From NCBI GenBank assembly GCA_047967505.1, contig CM106540.1: a stretch of DNA of 64,000 nt. One strand, 5' to 3'. Position numbers and translations under genes: made by a program. The notes beneath the pieces are model-generated. The model was not told the origin of the DNA, ran no database searches, and saw nothing but the letters and a program-made list of their open reading frames with translations. Each line of letters begins with the position of its first letter. Positions within the stretch are counted from its first letter, which is position 1. This document shows, in pieces, positions 35,686 to 46,582 of this stretch. Source of the stretch: Dipteris shenzhenensis. Its lineage: Eukaryota; Polypodiophyta; Polypodiopsida; Gleicheniales.

Positions 35686-36965
35686 TGACAGCCTTCGCAA
35701 GAGAGCAGCCTGCACCTCGAGTGTGACGGTGGTCTCGAGCTCGTCGATGTAGAGGCCAAATAGAGTCGGTGACGAGGGACATCCTTGTTTGACCCCTATA
35801 GTACTCGTGATCTCTGTGGTCCAGCTGGTACCAATCCTGACCCGGCCCGTCACCCTCTCATAGAGAGCTACCTTGCGGAAATCCACAAAGCAACAGTATA
35901 CCCTCTATCTCCTGTGTCTGGCCTCCTCAGTGATCCCTCGAAGTGTAAAAATGTGCGTAGGAGTGCCAGAGGGAAGTGTCTGTGAGGGGGGTAGGGGATC
36001 GGCATTCTAGAAATTTCCTCCAGAAATCCTTGGAGTTGCTACTGAACAGGATGTTTAGTAGCGTATCCTCATTCTGGCGCAGGAAGGCTAGCTTGTTGCG
36101 ACGGACTAGGCGGCGATATTCCCGGGTGAGGTGTGGGTCAGCCCTAGCATTTTGCTGGGTCGTGAGTCGGAGTGTGCGGCGTAAGGCTTTACATTCGTCA
36201 TCATACCAGCTATTGCAAGGGGTGGAGCCAACGGGTGGGGGGCGGGTAGACCGAGTAGTGTAAGGAAAGATGTGGCAGGCTGCATTGTGGAGAGAGTGGG
36301 TGATGAGGGCGGCTCGGTGATCTAGAGAGGGTATGGTGTCTATGTGTCTGAGGAGAGAGGCTAGGTGGGCTGAGTAGTCAGGTGAGAGGTTATGATCAAA
36401 GTGTATATCATGATAGGTGGTGTAGTGCGGAGTGTAGCTGGAAGGGGCTCGAGGCGTAAGGAGATGAAAGAAAAGGTAAGTGTGGTCGGCTCTCGGGGGT
36501 AAGGGTGCGGTACGGAAGTCAGTGATCTGTGAGGCTAAAGCAGGAGATCCCAAAATGTAGTCGACGACACTGGCTCCTCTGCCATGTGGGAAACATGTGA
36601 AACCAGAGGAGGCGGGCCACCGATCTAGTCCATTGTAGATGACCAGATCATGTATACGTCCAAGATCCAAAAGAGCCTGCTCATATGCAGTACGGGGGCT
36701 CGATTGTTGGCCGAGGAGCGGGGGAAGCCCGAGTCCTCTATGTCCATCTCAGGTAATAGGACCGGATCTGAGTGGAAATCCAGGAGGGATGTCTGATATG
36801 TGCCTATCCGTGCGTTGAAATCCCCAACTAGGAGGACCTCTCCGTGTCTGGAAAACTCCACAATGTCTGGGTGGAGATCTAAATAGGGGGATACCCCCGT
36901 ATCCTCGCGATGGGCAGAGACCTTGTTGAAGAGTGCAGTCAGAGCCCTATCAAAGGGCAAGTGCT
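35686..36965 (-). mobile_element. LINE B, 5' part: endonuclease and start of RT
   Basis: The minus strand encodes the end of a nuclease: VLLVGDFNARIGTYQ (about 36820), SVVDYILGSPAL and PLPPRADHTYLFFHL. A long linker with WYDDECKALRR and RRLVRRNKLAFLR follows, typical of the segment between nuclease and RT. RT begins near 35886 with IGVKQGCPSSPTLFGLYID. ORF1 and the first part of the nuclease are missing. The chromovirus starts after the RT block, and the LINE resumes at 27349. Confidence 0.88.
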
Positions 36966-37640
36966 AAGAGAGGATGTCTTATCAATGGTTTTCTTTCAGA
37001 ATTATTGGGAGCTTATACGCTCAAGTATACTCAACTCTTCAGGACATTATGGACTTAGGAGCTACACCAGACAGATTATCTGATATGATTGTATTAAAGT
37101 CCTCTTGAGACCCTTTCAGGGTCTATGGGACTTGTTGTGAGTATTTTCTTAGCTAACTAGTGTGCTAACCCGAGGACTTTGTTGCAATGTCCCAAAACTT
37201 CTTAGAGGTGGAGGCCAGGAGAGCAACACTCGTTGACACAGAGAGGTCCATTCATGCCATTTGCACTTTGTAGAGACTTCAAGGGAAAGCTCTCGGGATT
37301 TAGTGGATTGCAGAGAGGACTTAGATAGCTCGAGCAGAGCTATTGCCTATTTAAGAAGCTAGGTCAAAGTTTCATTTCCACACCAGAGTCACCAGAGATT
37401 TATTTCAGACCACAGGCCTCAAGACACTCGAGGGAGGGGGTCAGACGTTTGAGGAGGCCATATGGCTCTTTGGCGAACAACCCTCATGAAGTGGGATAGG
37501 TGTCCACAAACTTCTATAGGCATCCTCTCGGCACTACTGTCAGCCGGAGGACTACTTGTTAGCCAAACAGAAGGTGATGAGGGGGAATAGGAGAGTGGTC
37601 ATAGAGAGTATGGAGAAAGTTTCCGTACACCATGCTTGTG
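36966..37640 (-). mobile_element. LINE 3' end, minus orientation (LINE H)
   Basis: The minus strand of 37060-37205 matches the + strand of 38330-38520: shared blocks are ACATTGCAACAAAG, AGTCCCATAGA and GACTTTAATACAATCATATC. So a second 3' end of the same LINE family points left here. The coding part (37200-37600) is too decayed to name a domain with confidence. Confidence 0.6.
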
Positions 37641-38530
37641 TAGATAGTAATCCTTTACGAATGCCCCGCTTGGGCACCTGGGTTGTCTAGGATTCACTGG
37701 GAAAGAATAGAAACTTTACATAAACAATTCCTAATAGGGTATTAAAGCACATACACCCTACCCCATCATGCTGGCCGAAAACAGGTATGATACCTCTAGA
37801 AGGGGAAGCATTGTGTCAATTCATGGCTTACCTCAACAAAGTTGAGAAGATGGATGCCGATAGGATACCACGCAAAGCGATGGAGCTACACAAATCACAC
37901 GTTCGTATAGAGAGGGGTCGAAGTGGATGGAATCATCGGGTATAACAACCGCTGATATACCAGAAGATGCATGTGAAATAAGAGAGATTGTGACGCAGAA
38001 AATGATACAGAAACTATGGCAAAACCCAGGAACAAAAATGCAATTTTACAAGCAAGAAGTTAACTCAATGGACAGCTATGGAATGCAGAAATACCTCGGG
38101 GAAGACATATCAACGTTTAAAAGACATCTAATCTGCAAAATCAGAACTAGTTCACATGATCTTGAAGTAAGGTCCCCAGAGAGGAAAGAATCTGCAATAG
38201 CCCCACAAGAGAGGTAGAAAATGAGCAGCATGTACTCCTGAGATGTAGAGCATACGTGCACATCAGAGAAGGCTATGGGGGAAGCAGAGATCTAAAATAT
38301 CTGCTGGAGCAGCCAGCCAAAAAGCTAGGAAGCTTCTTAAAAGAGGTTTTGGAACATTGCAACAAAGCACTAGTTCTAGCTCACAAGCTAGCCCAACAAG
38401 TACTCACTAAATGACAAGTCTGTAAGGTTTCTCACAGGATGTAAGCGATCACTATTAGTTAATAGTGATCGCCAGTCCCATAGATTCTAAAGGGTCTCAG
38501 GCGGACTTTAATACAATCATATCATATCAT
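37641..38530 (+). mobile_element. LINE 3' end, plus orientation (LINE G)
   Basis: The + strand encodes the C-terminal part of a LINE ORF2: AYLNKVEKMDADRIP, MQKYLGEDISTFKRH and ICKIRTSSHDLEV, then after a frame change VENEQHVLLRC. These match the FRTSSHRLRIE and EDEEHF-x-C pattern of this LINE type. The 3' end carries GACTTTAATACAATCATATC followed by a short ATATC repeat in place of poly-A (to about 38530). Confidence 0.7.
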
Positions 38531-38544
38531 ATCCTCTCTCTCCA

Positions 38545-39407
38545 CATGCGACCTTTTTATTGCAGTCTGATACTTCCCCCCTGAGACGTCACACTTCGCA
38601 TGGTGCTCCATAGGGGATCCTTCCTGCATTTATTTTGGAAGCTATATAGAGCTTTTGGACGTCCCAAAATCCTCCTATCCACGCATGCATTCCATTTGTA
38701 GTTGGTGGTGAAATCCAGCCCTAAATATTTGTATGAGTTCACTACTTCTAGGGACTTTCCTCCAAATGTGACATCCACTTATTTGTTACGTGTCCCGATG
38801 ACGATTACCTTCGACTTGTCTATATTGACCTGCATTCCTGAGTGTTTGCAAAACTCTCTTAGTGCATTCAGATGTGCTTGCAGGCTTGTTCTTTGCAAAG
38901 AATACCACATCATCTGCATAGATAAGCATTAACAAAGAGTACCCCACAATTTGAACACCTTCTTTGCTGTGTATTCTTATCCACTTTTCCAATTCATCAA
39001 TAAAAAGACCGAATAGTGTTGGTGATAGGGGGCAGCCTTGTTTAACCCCTATGTCACTCCTTATTACAGCTTTCCCCTTGGAGCATGATCCATCTACTAG
39101 CGGCTGTGCTAACTCAGCTAGAACCTTCTCATAGAGTTGGTATGTGGCTTCTCTGAGTTCTCGAGGGACTTTAAGCTTTTCCAATACTGTGTTGAAGGCT
39201 TTCTTGAAATCTATGAAACAACAGCACACAGCCTGTTTCGTACCTTTGACTCCTTCAATTGCAGCCGGTATGGCAACCAGATGATCAACCGTTGAGTGCT
39301 TGGGGTGGAACTCTGCCTGGGATGGCACCCTTACTCCTTGTTCTTCCGACCATTTGCTGATTTTCTGCTCAAGGATCATGCCTTATAACTTTGCCATTCG
39401 GCTACTT

Positions 39408-39460
<53 letters not shown>

Positions 39461-39570
39461 ATCAAGCAGGTCTGGTAACTTGCCTTGGTTGGTTCCCAAC
39501 TCAGCCCTACTTGCTTTTTGAACTAGGCCTCTATGTAACCTAGCCTCTCCGGGCGGGCACACCCACATAG
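38545..39570 (-). mobile_element. LINE E: RT with an intact YADD site, partial
   Basis: The minus strand from 39379 reads GMILEQKISKWSEEQGVR, FIDFKKAFNTV, IGVKQGCPLSPTLFGLFIDE and LMLIYADDVVFFA, then after a shift SYKYLGLDF (38557-38778). This is the RT core with both catalytic Asp kept. Upstream, a (GA)n run of 47 bases (39411-39457) sits inside the RT N-terminal region, between KLPDLLDEL and RMAKL. A stop follows RMAKL, and about 25 residues expected between these blocks are replaced by the repeat. Confidence 0.85.
39411..39457. repeat. (GA)n microsatellite inside LINE E
   Basis: This is an uninterrupted GA run of about 47 bases. It interrupts the RT reading of the surrounding LINE. Confidence 0.95.
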
Positions 39571-40101
39571 AAGCCCTCTCTCACTATGAGCAGCCATACT
39601 TTAACAACAATAAAGGAAGCTTTGGACTCAATCATTGGAAATAATGGACGTAGGGCTTGATATTATGGCTCAATGCCTAGATGTTTTATTTGGTGAGCTT
39701 TGTTCATATCGTGCATGGATTTAGAGCATATTGCATACAATCGTCCACACCCGTATTGTTTGTTATTGATCAAGTCATATTGTAGTCTTAGCCATTGCTT
39801 GCTATTTGTAACTTTGTGGGTGGTATCTAATTTAGAAAGGCTAGGAATGGAAACTTTCTAAGCATTACATGTTAGGTTTGGGCATTTCTATGAACCTATT
39901 GGGATATATAAGTGTCATGTTTTAAAACTGACATGATTTGATGATACTTGATAAGCTTTACTTGATATTAAGGCTAATATTTATGTGGAGTGTGTTTAAC
40001 ATTATTGAATGAATCAAATGCTCTCATAGAGTTTCACATTGTGTCTATTTTCATTCTATATTCCCCTTACTGATGACCTCTTCCTTGTGGAATTGCTCCA
40101 G
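39571..40101. other. intron 3 end, no other feature
   Basis: AT-rich sequence lies between LINE E and exon 4. I see no gene or repeat. Confidence 0.5.
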
Positions 40102-40280
40102 CTATTCAGTGATATTACCCGGATTCTTCATGGCCATTCTTGGTGGTGCGTTTTTATGATATTGTTGTAGTTTCTTTGCTACAGTCCAAACCCACATGTT
40201 GAATTTAAGACTTATATCCACTTTGGCAATTTTGTAGGTGTCAATGGTCCTTTTCATGTGACCATGTTGGCGTTTTTGAG
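40102..40280 (+). CDS. MurJ: MurJ exons 4 and 5
   Basis: Exon 4 (40102-40145, 44 bases) follows GCTCCAG and reads YSVILPGFFMAILG. Its first base completes Asn with the AA of exon 3, giving AFNYSV, as in cyanobacterial-type MurJ. It ends in phase 1 before GTGCGT. Exon 5 (40238-40280, 43 bases) follows TTTTGTAG and reads VNGPFHVTMLAFL; the junction codon is Gly, making the conserved GG-VNGPFH block. It ends AG before GTATGAG and is completed by T of exon 6 to Ser (LSKRGGNEG). All phases agree. These are transmembrane segment 2 and the loop after it. The exons are too short to be seen as open frames and stand alone in AT-rich intron. Confidence 0.85.
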
Positions 40281-41979
40281 GTATGAGTTTTACAGTTGGC
40301 GGTACTTGGATCACTTTTTGGTTCATTTTTCAAAAAATTTAAAATAATTTTTTTAATAATCTCTTGCTTGTAGGGAAGTTATGTTGTTGCATTATGTAGC
40401 ATGGCTAGGAGAGGATTTTAAGAGCTTTTCAAAGATGGGGTTTTTGATATGTTGGTCTGTGATTGCTTATTGATCTGACATTTTTGGTGTACGCAGTGTC
40501 CAGTGAAGTCTCAATTTCTAAAATAATGCAAAAGTTATGGTCAATTAGACATCTCTTGCCAAAATGTTCTTTTTTTTGGGGCTTCTGGAAGAAATCTAGA
40601 AGTATATGACCTCGACCAATTTAATTCAGCTTGTATTTAGGATTTGGCTGAAGGAACTGGTTTTGGCATCATAATTCTAAAAGAGAAACACCAATAGTGA
40701 AACAAGCAGGCTATATGCTACTAAATTGTGTATCAAATTTCAAAAAAATATTCTTTGAATGAGTAGAGACATGCTGTCATGCCTTGCTAAATAAGTAGAC
40801 CTATAAAGGTAAGCCAAAATTATGCACAAACGTGAAAATTCTTGTCCCAAATTTCTAGGGGACTCATACTCCATGGTTTATCCTTTTGAGAGTATATCTA
40901 ATCTCCATTCAAGGTTTTATAATAAAACCAAAGATTTTAGTAGGCACGGTTTGGACTGATGTGGTAGAAGTTTGCTTTTTTCAATTCATTCTATATAGTC
41001 GAGTCATAAAGCTTGTTCCTAAGCAAGGTGATAGATGCCTTTGTCCCTTGTATTAAGTGCTTAGTCGGACTTTTTACAAATGTTCTTGCATGTTGTCCTT
41101 AGGGTTCTCTTGTGGTTAAAGGATTAAGATAGATTTTGTTTGGTTGAAATAGGATATCCTTCTATCAATTGTGGAGAAATCCTGGTTGTATAGAGTTTGG
41201 GTTATGGGTTCTTGCAACCTACGTTTAAGGGAAAAGGGGATCAATACAAAGAAAAACTTTTTTCTAATGTCACACAAGCCTTGAATCAAAACAACCTGAA
41301 AGTAAAATTCTACAAGACATGAGAACTAAAGAAACCTCCTGATTGGAGGGAAAGCCATTGTGAAGAGGAGTATTCCATGCATGCCTTGCTCACCCTTGGA
41401 GAAAACAACTCCCAAAGTCAAAGTCAAAGTCATGAAAAAATGCCATTTTGACGTCAAGCTGAGGATATTCTACAAAGAGTTTGGGATGAGGTCAGTCTAT
41501 GTTGTGGCCATTGACACGAAGGTAGGCTTGAAGGCCTTCGAAGTGCTAGGTGGCTAGACCATTGATTACATTTCAGTCTATGTCCTAAGTAATATCCAAG
41601 AGATATGATTTGAAGGCATTCGATTCTCATAAACTCAAAAACTGTTGTCAATGTGCGAGGCTAATGTTCGTGGTGATCGCTCCAAAAGGAAATGCTTAAT
41701 CTGCCAAGTAAGCCATGCCATGGACCCTTGGTAAGATCTGACTTAATCTTGAAATCCACTATGAGATAACTCATCCACTTTGATAAACAATGTTACTATG
41801 TCTATGCTTGTGGGTAGCTTTGTTGACAAGTAGTGAAGGGTATTTTAACTCTGGCTAGAACTCTGGCTACCATTTTCTAGATCTCGTAGAAGGGTGCAGT
41901 ATGAAGATCCAATGCTTTCTAGTCTTGACCTCTTCATACCAAGCTGGTGTGACAAGATTCTTTATTCAATGAAAGGACA

Positions 41980-42240
41980 CAAACCATAGACTCTTTGTGG
42001 GTAATTGTGGATCAGTTGACCAAGATGGCTCAGTTGACCAAGATGGCTCAGTTTATCCCAACCAATGAAAAGATTAAAATTCCCTAATTAGGAAAGCTAT
42101 CTGTGAAGCATATCTATAGATAGCTGGTACCGTTAGTGATTGGGATCACAAATTCAACAGCCTTTTTTGGAGGGCTGTATTTATGAGGTTGGAATATGAG
42201 CAGTGCAGATCATCCACCGAGTGATGGGTAAACTGGTCCC
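41980..42240 (+). pseudogene. gypsy integrase fragment
   Basis: The reading SLWVIVDQLTKMAQFIPTN resembles the catalytic start of Ty3/gypsy integrase. It is followed after stops and shifts by a SDWDHKFNSLFWRAVF block that contains the second catalytic Asp. An 18-19 bp direct duplication (CAGTTGACCAAGATGGCT, near 42014 and 42032) breaks the frame. No LTR or other domain is attached. Confidence 0.7.
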
Positions 42241-42710
42241 TACAGGCTCAATCAAACACTTAGAAGCAGAGGGTGTGCCTGGGGAAAAGCCAGAGGGTTT
42301 TTGTGGTGCATGTGAAAGCCTTGAGGCTGCTTGAGCACAGTTTGCAGGAGGCACCCTGCAAAACCGAGCTTGATTGGGGGTTGGGATGAGGCGAAAAGGG
42401 TGTGTGTGGGAGGGCTAGCTAGCGGGCTGTGCTGGACATCTCCAAGTGTTCTGGTACTCTTTGGGTAGTCCCATACGAGGCATCAGAACTATCTACAAAT
42501 GTGATTCTAATTCCCTTAACCGGTAACCTGAATCCTCTAATCTGTACGGGAGTCCTAAAGAACAAACTCAAGACTCAAAGTTTGGGTACATGATCTGTCT
42601 CTGATGTGCTCCCTCTTATGTGACTGCTGCTACTGTTAATAAAGGGACATAAGGAAGCTTAAGCTGCTGAGGAATCTCAAGGACTTGCCCAAATGCCTCC
42701 ACAATGGTCT

Positions 42711-42925
42711 GTAGAAGCTTGAAGTACTCGGAAGGCTAGGGAATTGAATACTGTAGTTCTTGTCCTCAAGCACCAGGTCAAAGTGGGGGAGGTATGGCAT
42801 CATCAAAGCCTTCAAAGTGTGTAGAAGCTTGAAGTACTCGGAAGGCTAGGGAGTTGAATACTGTAGTTCTTGTCCTCAAGTACCAGGTCAAAGTGGGGGA
42901 GGTATGGCATCATCAAAGCCTTCCT
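42711..42925. repeat. tandem duplication, 110 bp
   Basis: The block starting GTAGAAGCTTGAAGTACTCG at 42711 recurs at 42821 and runs to CATCAAAGCCTT. The two copies differ at only a few bases, so the duplication is fairly recent. It lies inside a minus-strand LINE ORF1 remnant. Confidence 0.9.
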
Positions 42926-43235
42926 CTTCCAATGGGAAGAGGATTGAGATCAAGAACTGACGTGGCAGCCTCTGGGGTATCAAAATGCAGTTGGAAGAAA
43001 CCCCTACCAAGTAATCAGAGGTGGGACGCTTGGTTCGAAGGGAGCGCTGTGCGGTACCAATTGCAGACCTGGCTCCTTGACAGATGAGAGCCAAAGACTC
43101 TGCCAATAATCGTGTGTTCGTGCTCGGTTGTGATGTCCTCCTGAAGGACCCTAAGGTCATCTTCTGAAAATGAGATGAATCTCCTAGAGAGTGGAGGTAG
43201 AAGGTAACTAGTTGAAGTCATATCTCTGATCAAGG
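42780..43235 (-). pseudogene. LINE ORF1 fragment, DUF4283-like
   Basis: The minus strand reads HTIIGRVFGSHLSRSQVCNW, then after a short break LGRGFFQLHFDTPEAATSVL and PYLPHFDL. This matches the G-R, GFF-F-F and W-x-P-x-F spacing of the DUF4283 domain in plant LINE ORF1 proteins. Stops separate the pieces. Confidence 0.65.
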
Positions 43236-43329
43236 GTGAAGCGGCCGACCAAATCTTGAGAGCATGCTTTCAAACTCCTACTAGGAGGTAGGGGCTGAGG
43301 GAAGAAAGGAAAAGACAAGGGTGAAGGGT

Positions 43330-44345
43330 GAGAGAGTGTGTGAATGAAATGTTTGTGTGCATGTGAGTGAATGTATGTGTGAATAAGATGTGTGTGTGTG
43401 TGTGTGTGACAAAGAGGGTAGGGGAGCAGGAGAGGGAGGGATTGCGTGCCAAGAGCAGGGCGGGAGAGATCAGGAGGTGGCAGAACAGGCTGGGAGAGGC
43501 ATTGAGCAGGGAGCGGGTGGAGTTAGGGGAAAACAGTTCAGGGAAGAGTGAGTTAGCAGGGAGAGGTGGAACAGCAGGGTGAGGGGGTTGAAGGGTGAGG
43601 CAAGTAGAGAGGGGACAGGTTTATGGCAGCAGGAGGGGAAGGGAACATGGGCAGAGAGAGGTGGGATTAGCAGGGAGGGACCAGATCAGCAGGTAGGCAC
43701 GGAAGGGAGGCGAGCAGCTGCAAGTTGGGAAGGGAAAGGAGCAGGGTGGAGGCGGATGGAAGCAGGATGGAGCAAGGAGAGGGAGGGCAGAGGGAGAGCG
43801 AGCAGATGGGGGGTGTTCCAGCAGGTAGGTGGGGAGCTCAGTGCTAGCAGGTGGGATCCACTTCAAGGGAACAGAAGCCTGGAGCAAGAGAAAACACACT
43901 TCTATTCTGGGCTTTGAAAAAGCAAGTACAAGGGTGCATGGTAATGGAGCAAAATCTGATGCCTGCTCCCCGCTGCCCGCTGCTTTCTGCTCCCTGCCTC
44001 TGATTTCTGCACCCCGCCTCGCCTCTCTTCCCCCTACCTGCACTTCCTGCTCCGCCCCCACTTCCTGCTCCCCCACCTCAACTCTCTGCCCCCGCCTGCA
44101 TTTTGGCCTACTCCGCCTCAACCTCCTGCCCCCCCCCCCCCCCCCCCCCCCCCCCTCCCCGCTCTCAGCTCAGCCCCTGCCTTTTATCTCTGCTCCGAGC
44201 CCCTCCCCTCTCAGCCTACCCCTTCTCAGCCCCTCCTTCACCCCCTCCTCTCTCGGCTCCTCATTCAACCCCTCCCCTCTCAGCCCATCCCCTCTCGGTC
44301 TCTCTTTCTGCGACTTCCCTCTCACAGCCCCTCCTCTTTTAGCCT
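43330..44345. repeat. low-complexity G-rich then C-rich region
   Basis: A (GT)n run lies at 43389-43408. From about 43410 to 43830 the + strand is dominated by GGGA/GCAGG words; from 43960 to 44340 it is C-rich, with 26 C at 44130-44155. Open stretches here (for example 43829-44350) are products of base composition, not genes. Confidence 0.7.
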
Positions 44346-44399
44346 TCTAAATACTGACGGAGGGAGATTTATTTGTGTTTTAGTTGGCCTCACACTGAT

Positions 44400-45910
44400 T
44401 GACAAATGGATACCCATTCAATAAATCCTCAACTGCTTCCACCAGCTGCGAGAACGTGCAGCTCAGAAAGGATGTGCAGTGTGAAAGCTCCACCACCCTC
44501 CTCGCACGCATCCATGGGTCCCACCCTTCTAGATCCAAGCCAGGGACTGGATGCGTACGGTCTTACATTCAAACCTTGCTCCCTGCCTTTCCAATCTTCT
44601 ATTATTGGGACGAGGCTTCTTCTAGGTGGCTCTCGATTCTCCTAAGGCTCCTAGCACAATGCTCAAGGCTAACCCCTTGCGCTTGGCATTAACACTATTT
44701 TTCTCTCAGCCTTCATGTTGGGTTTTGATCCTTCAGACGGTCCGTTTGTCTAGAACAGATTTCCTGGCCTTCCATAGGTTTATCATCCACGAATGGAGCT
44801 ACTTTTGGTTTCGTCATGGAGATCCCCCCTCCTTAGTTTGTCTTCTTCCGCAGTGGAGGCGAAGCCTCACTTTTGGTCTACTTGGCTTGGGGCCTTTACG
44901 ACGTTAGGTATCCCACTTGAGGTCATAGGACTATGATGTTTAGATAGGGATACCTTGGTCTTTGATATTCATTCTAGGAGCAGGTTGTCAAGGTCTACAG
45001 ATGATATCCTTGTGGATGTTGTATTTCAGCATGTCAAGTACATGTGGAGCAATGCTTTTTGGCTTCAGGATGGTATTAGACCCTAACCTAGATCACATTC
45101 CCTTGGGTACATTGAGGATTTGGCTCTGTGGAAGTGTCCCCATAAAGTATTTGTAGTGTCTGGGGAGTGGGAATAGATTGATGCAAGGCATTGAGAGAAA
45201 AGCCTCCCCTTCTTTCGCTACACTTCCATTAAAGCCAAGAAATTAAAGCTCAACATTAGAGACTGGAAGCCCACTTGAGCTTGTCATTGGGAGAATTTTC
45301 AAATTTTTGCTGACTTGCAAAAATCCTTACTCTAGAAATCCCTTAAGAATAGAAAATCACTCTTTTCTTTTGGCTTTCTATCCATGGAGGGATTGTAGTG
45401 AATCCGTGGATGTCCGTGTTCGGGGCAGACTCTACTCGTATCTATTACCTTTCTACTGAAGAGTCTATTCAGCATTGCTTTTGGGATTGCAGACATGCAA
45501 AGATCGTCTGGAAGGCGAGTTCTAGTCTATTAAGCATCTTTATTTCTTTTCCCTTCTTCATGGCCTGGGGCTCAGTGGCTTGGCTCCCTCTTTTGGGGCC
45601 TTACGTGTTTTATGAGAGACATGACTCTTCTTGGGCTCTCTCAGCTCGATGATATTTGGTCAAGTCGTGCTTTGTGGGTGATGTTCCCGATTCTTCCTAT
45701 TGACCTGCACATGTCTCTATGGATACTTGTTGGGAGACTTTGGCAAGCTTATCAGTATGGTATATTTTGGAGATCTAGATGCGTAGAGGCCTTGGATGGT
45801 TCCCAAGTCTACCCTTCATACACATTGTCTAGTATTTGGACAGATACTATACACACCTTGACGGCCATTCGAGTGAGCATGCAAAGGTCTTCCCATAGCC
45901 TTTCAATAAA
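44400..45910 (+). mobile_element. LINE I: ORF1 end plus ORF2 zinc-binding end
   Basis: The 44440-44900 part resembles 54930-55370 (GLDAYGLTFKP against GLDARRITWKP; GFDPSDG against GFDPVEDS), a DUF4283-type ORF1 piece. From 45398 the + strand gives the RT zinc-binding end: SIQHCFWDCRHAKIVWKA, then WRSRCVEALDGSQVYPS and LSSIWTDTIHTLTAI, close to LINE D at 51.6 kb. Endonuclease and RT core are missing or unreadable, so an internal deletion is likely. Confidence 0.7.
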
Positions 45911-46560
45911 TCGGTCACTAAATCTTGTGGAATTATGCAGTCGATTTTATTGTAAAGATAGCAATCCAATTTATGCCAGACACATGGTACTATTCTGAAT
46001 CAAAGATTGCTGTAATCTGTCAGGCACCTTGACACCTAGCAGTGTATCAGATAGATGGTGAATTTACTTTTTGCTTCTTTATGGCTAGGTGATTCAAAGC
46101 TTTGTAGTTTTTCTTTTATAAGACATGAATATTATCATATCATGTTGTACGTATTTTTAGTAGAAGGGAATGACACTATGCTACTGACAAGGCTTGACAT
46201 CCGTAGCATTGCATATACCGTTCAGTAATGGCCATTAAATCTTGTGGAAAAGGCATTGTACTTTTATTGAGAGACACAAGGACCCTTGAACATCTGTAGC
46301 AGTGCATATGCCTTGCACTAAATATGCAGTGCTCTGTATTTTTAAAGATAGCAATACACCATACACCAGACACAGGATGTTTTCTGAATCAAAGGTTTCT
46401 GCATCTGTCAGTACCAGTGAACCTGAGTATCTGAGATAGATGGTGTATTTATTCTTTGTTTCCTCCTGATCTGCAATATGGAGCTGCATAAACAAAGGTG
46501 TCTTATGTTTTGTAAGTTTTTGAATTTCCTGAAAATTACAGTGCACCTTTTACACACATA
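45910..46560. repeat. diverged tandem duplication, about 395 bp
   Basis: The block AAAGATAGCAATMCA followed by GCCAGACACA/ACCAGACACA, TTCTGAATCAAAG and AGATAGATGGTG occurs near 45955-46060 and again near 46340-46450. The flanking GACATCYGTAGCA/AACATCTGTAGCA words also repeat. It ends just before MurJ exon 6. Confidence 0.7.
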
Positions 46561-46582
46561 TGTAAATTATGTGTTCTTGCAG

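Larger units (their letters stand above)
7285..40101 (+). other. MurJ intron 3, about 32.8 kb, TE-filled
   Basis: The donor is GTACGT at 7285 and the acceptor is AG at 40100-40101. Exon 3 ends with two bases (AA) and exon 4 supplies C, making Asn. The intron holds the LTR element 7952-10544, the copia and chromovirus elements, and several LINEs. The TEs lie on both strands. Nothing recognisable lies at 7285-7951 apart from the intron start. Confidence 0.8.
40281..46582 (+). other. MurJ intron 5, about 6.3 kb
   Basis: The donor is GTATGAG at 40281 and the acceptor TTCTTGCAG ends at 46582. From 40281 to about 41980 the sequence is AT-rich with nothing recognisable. TE remnants and simple repeats fill 41980-46560. 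Confidence 0.75.

Noticed and set aside
43829-44350. Long Ser/Pro-rich open frames in the C-rich region
   Set aside because: They arise from base composition, overlap equally long frames on the other strand, and include a 26-C homopolymer.
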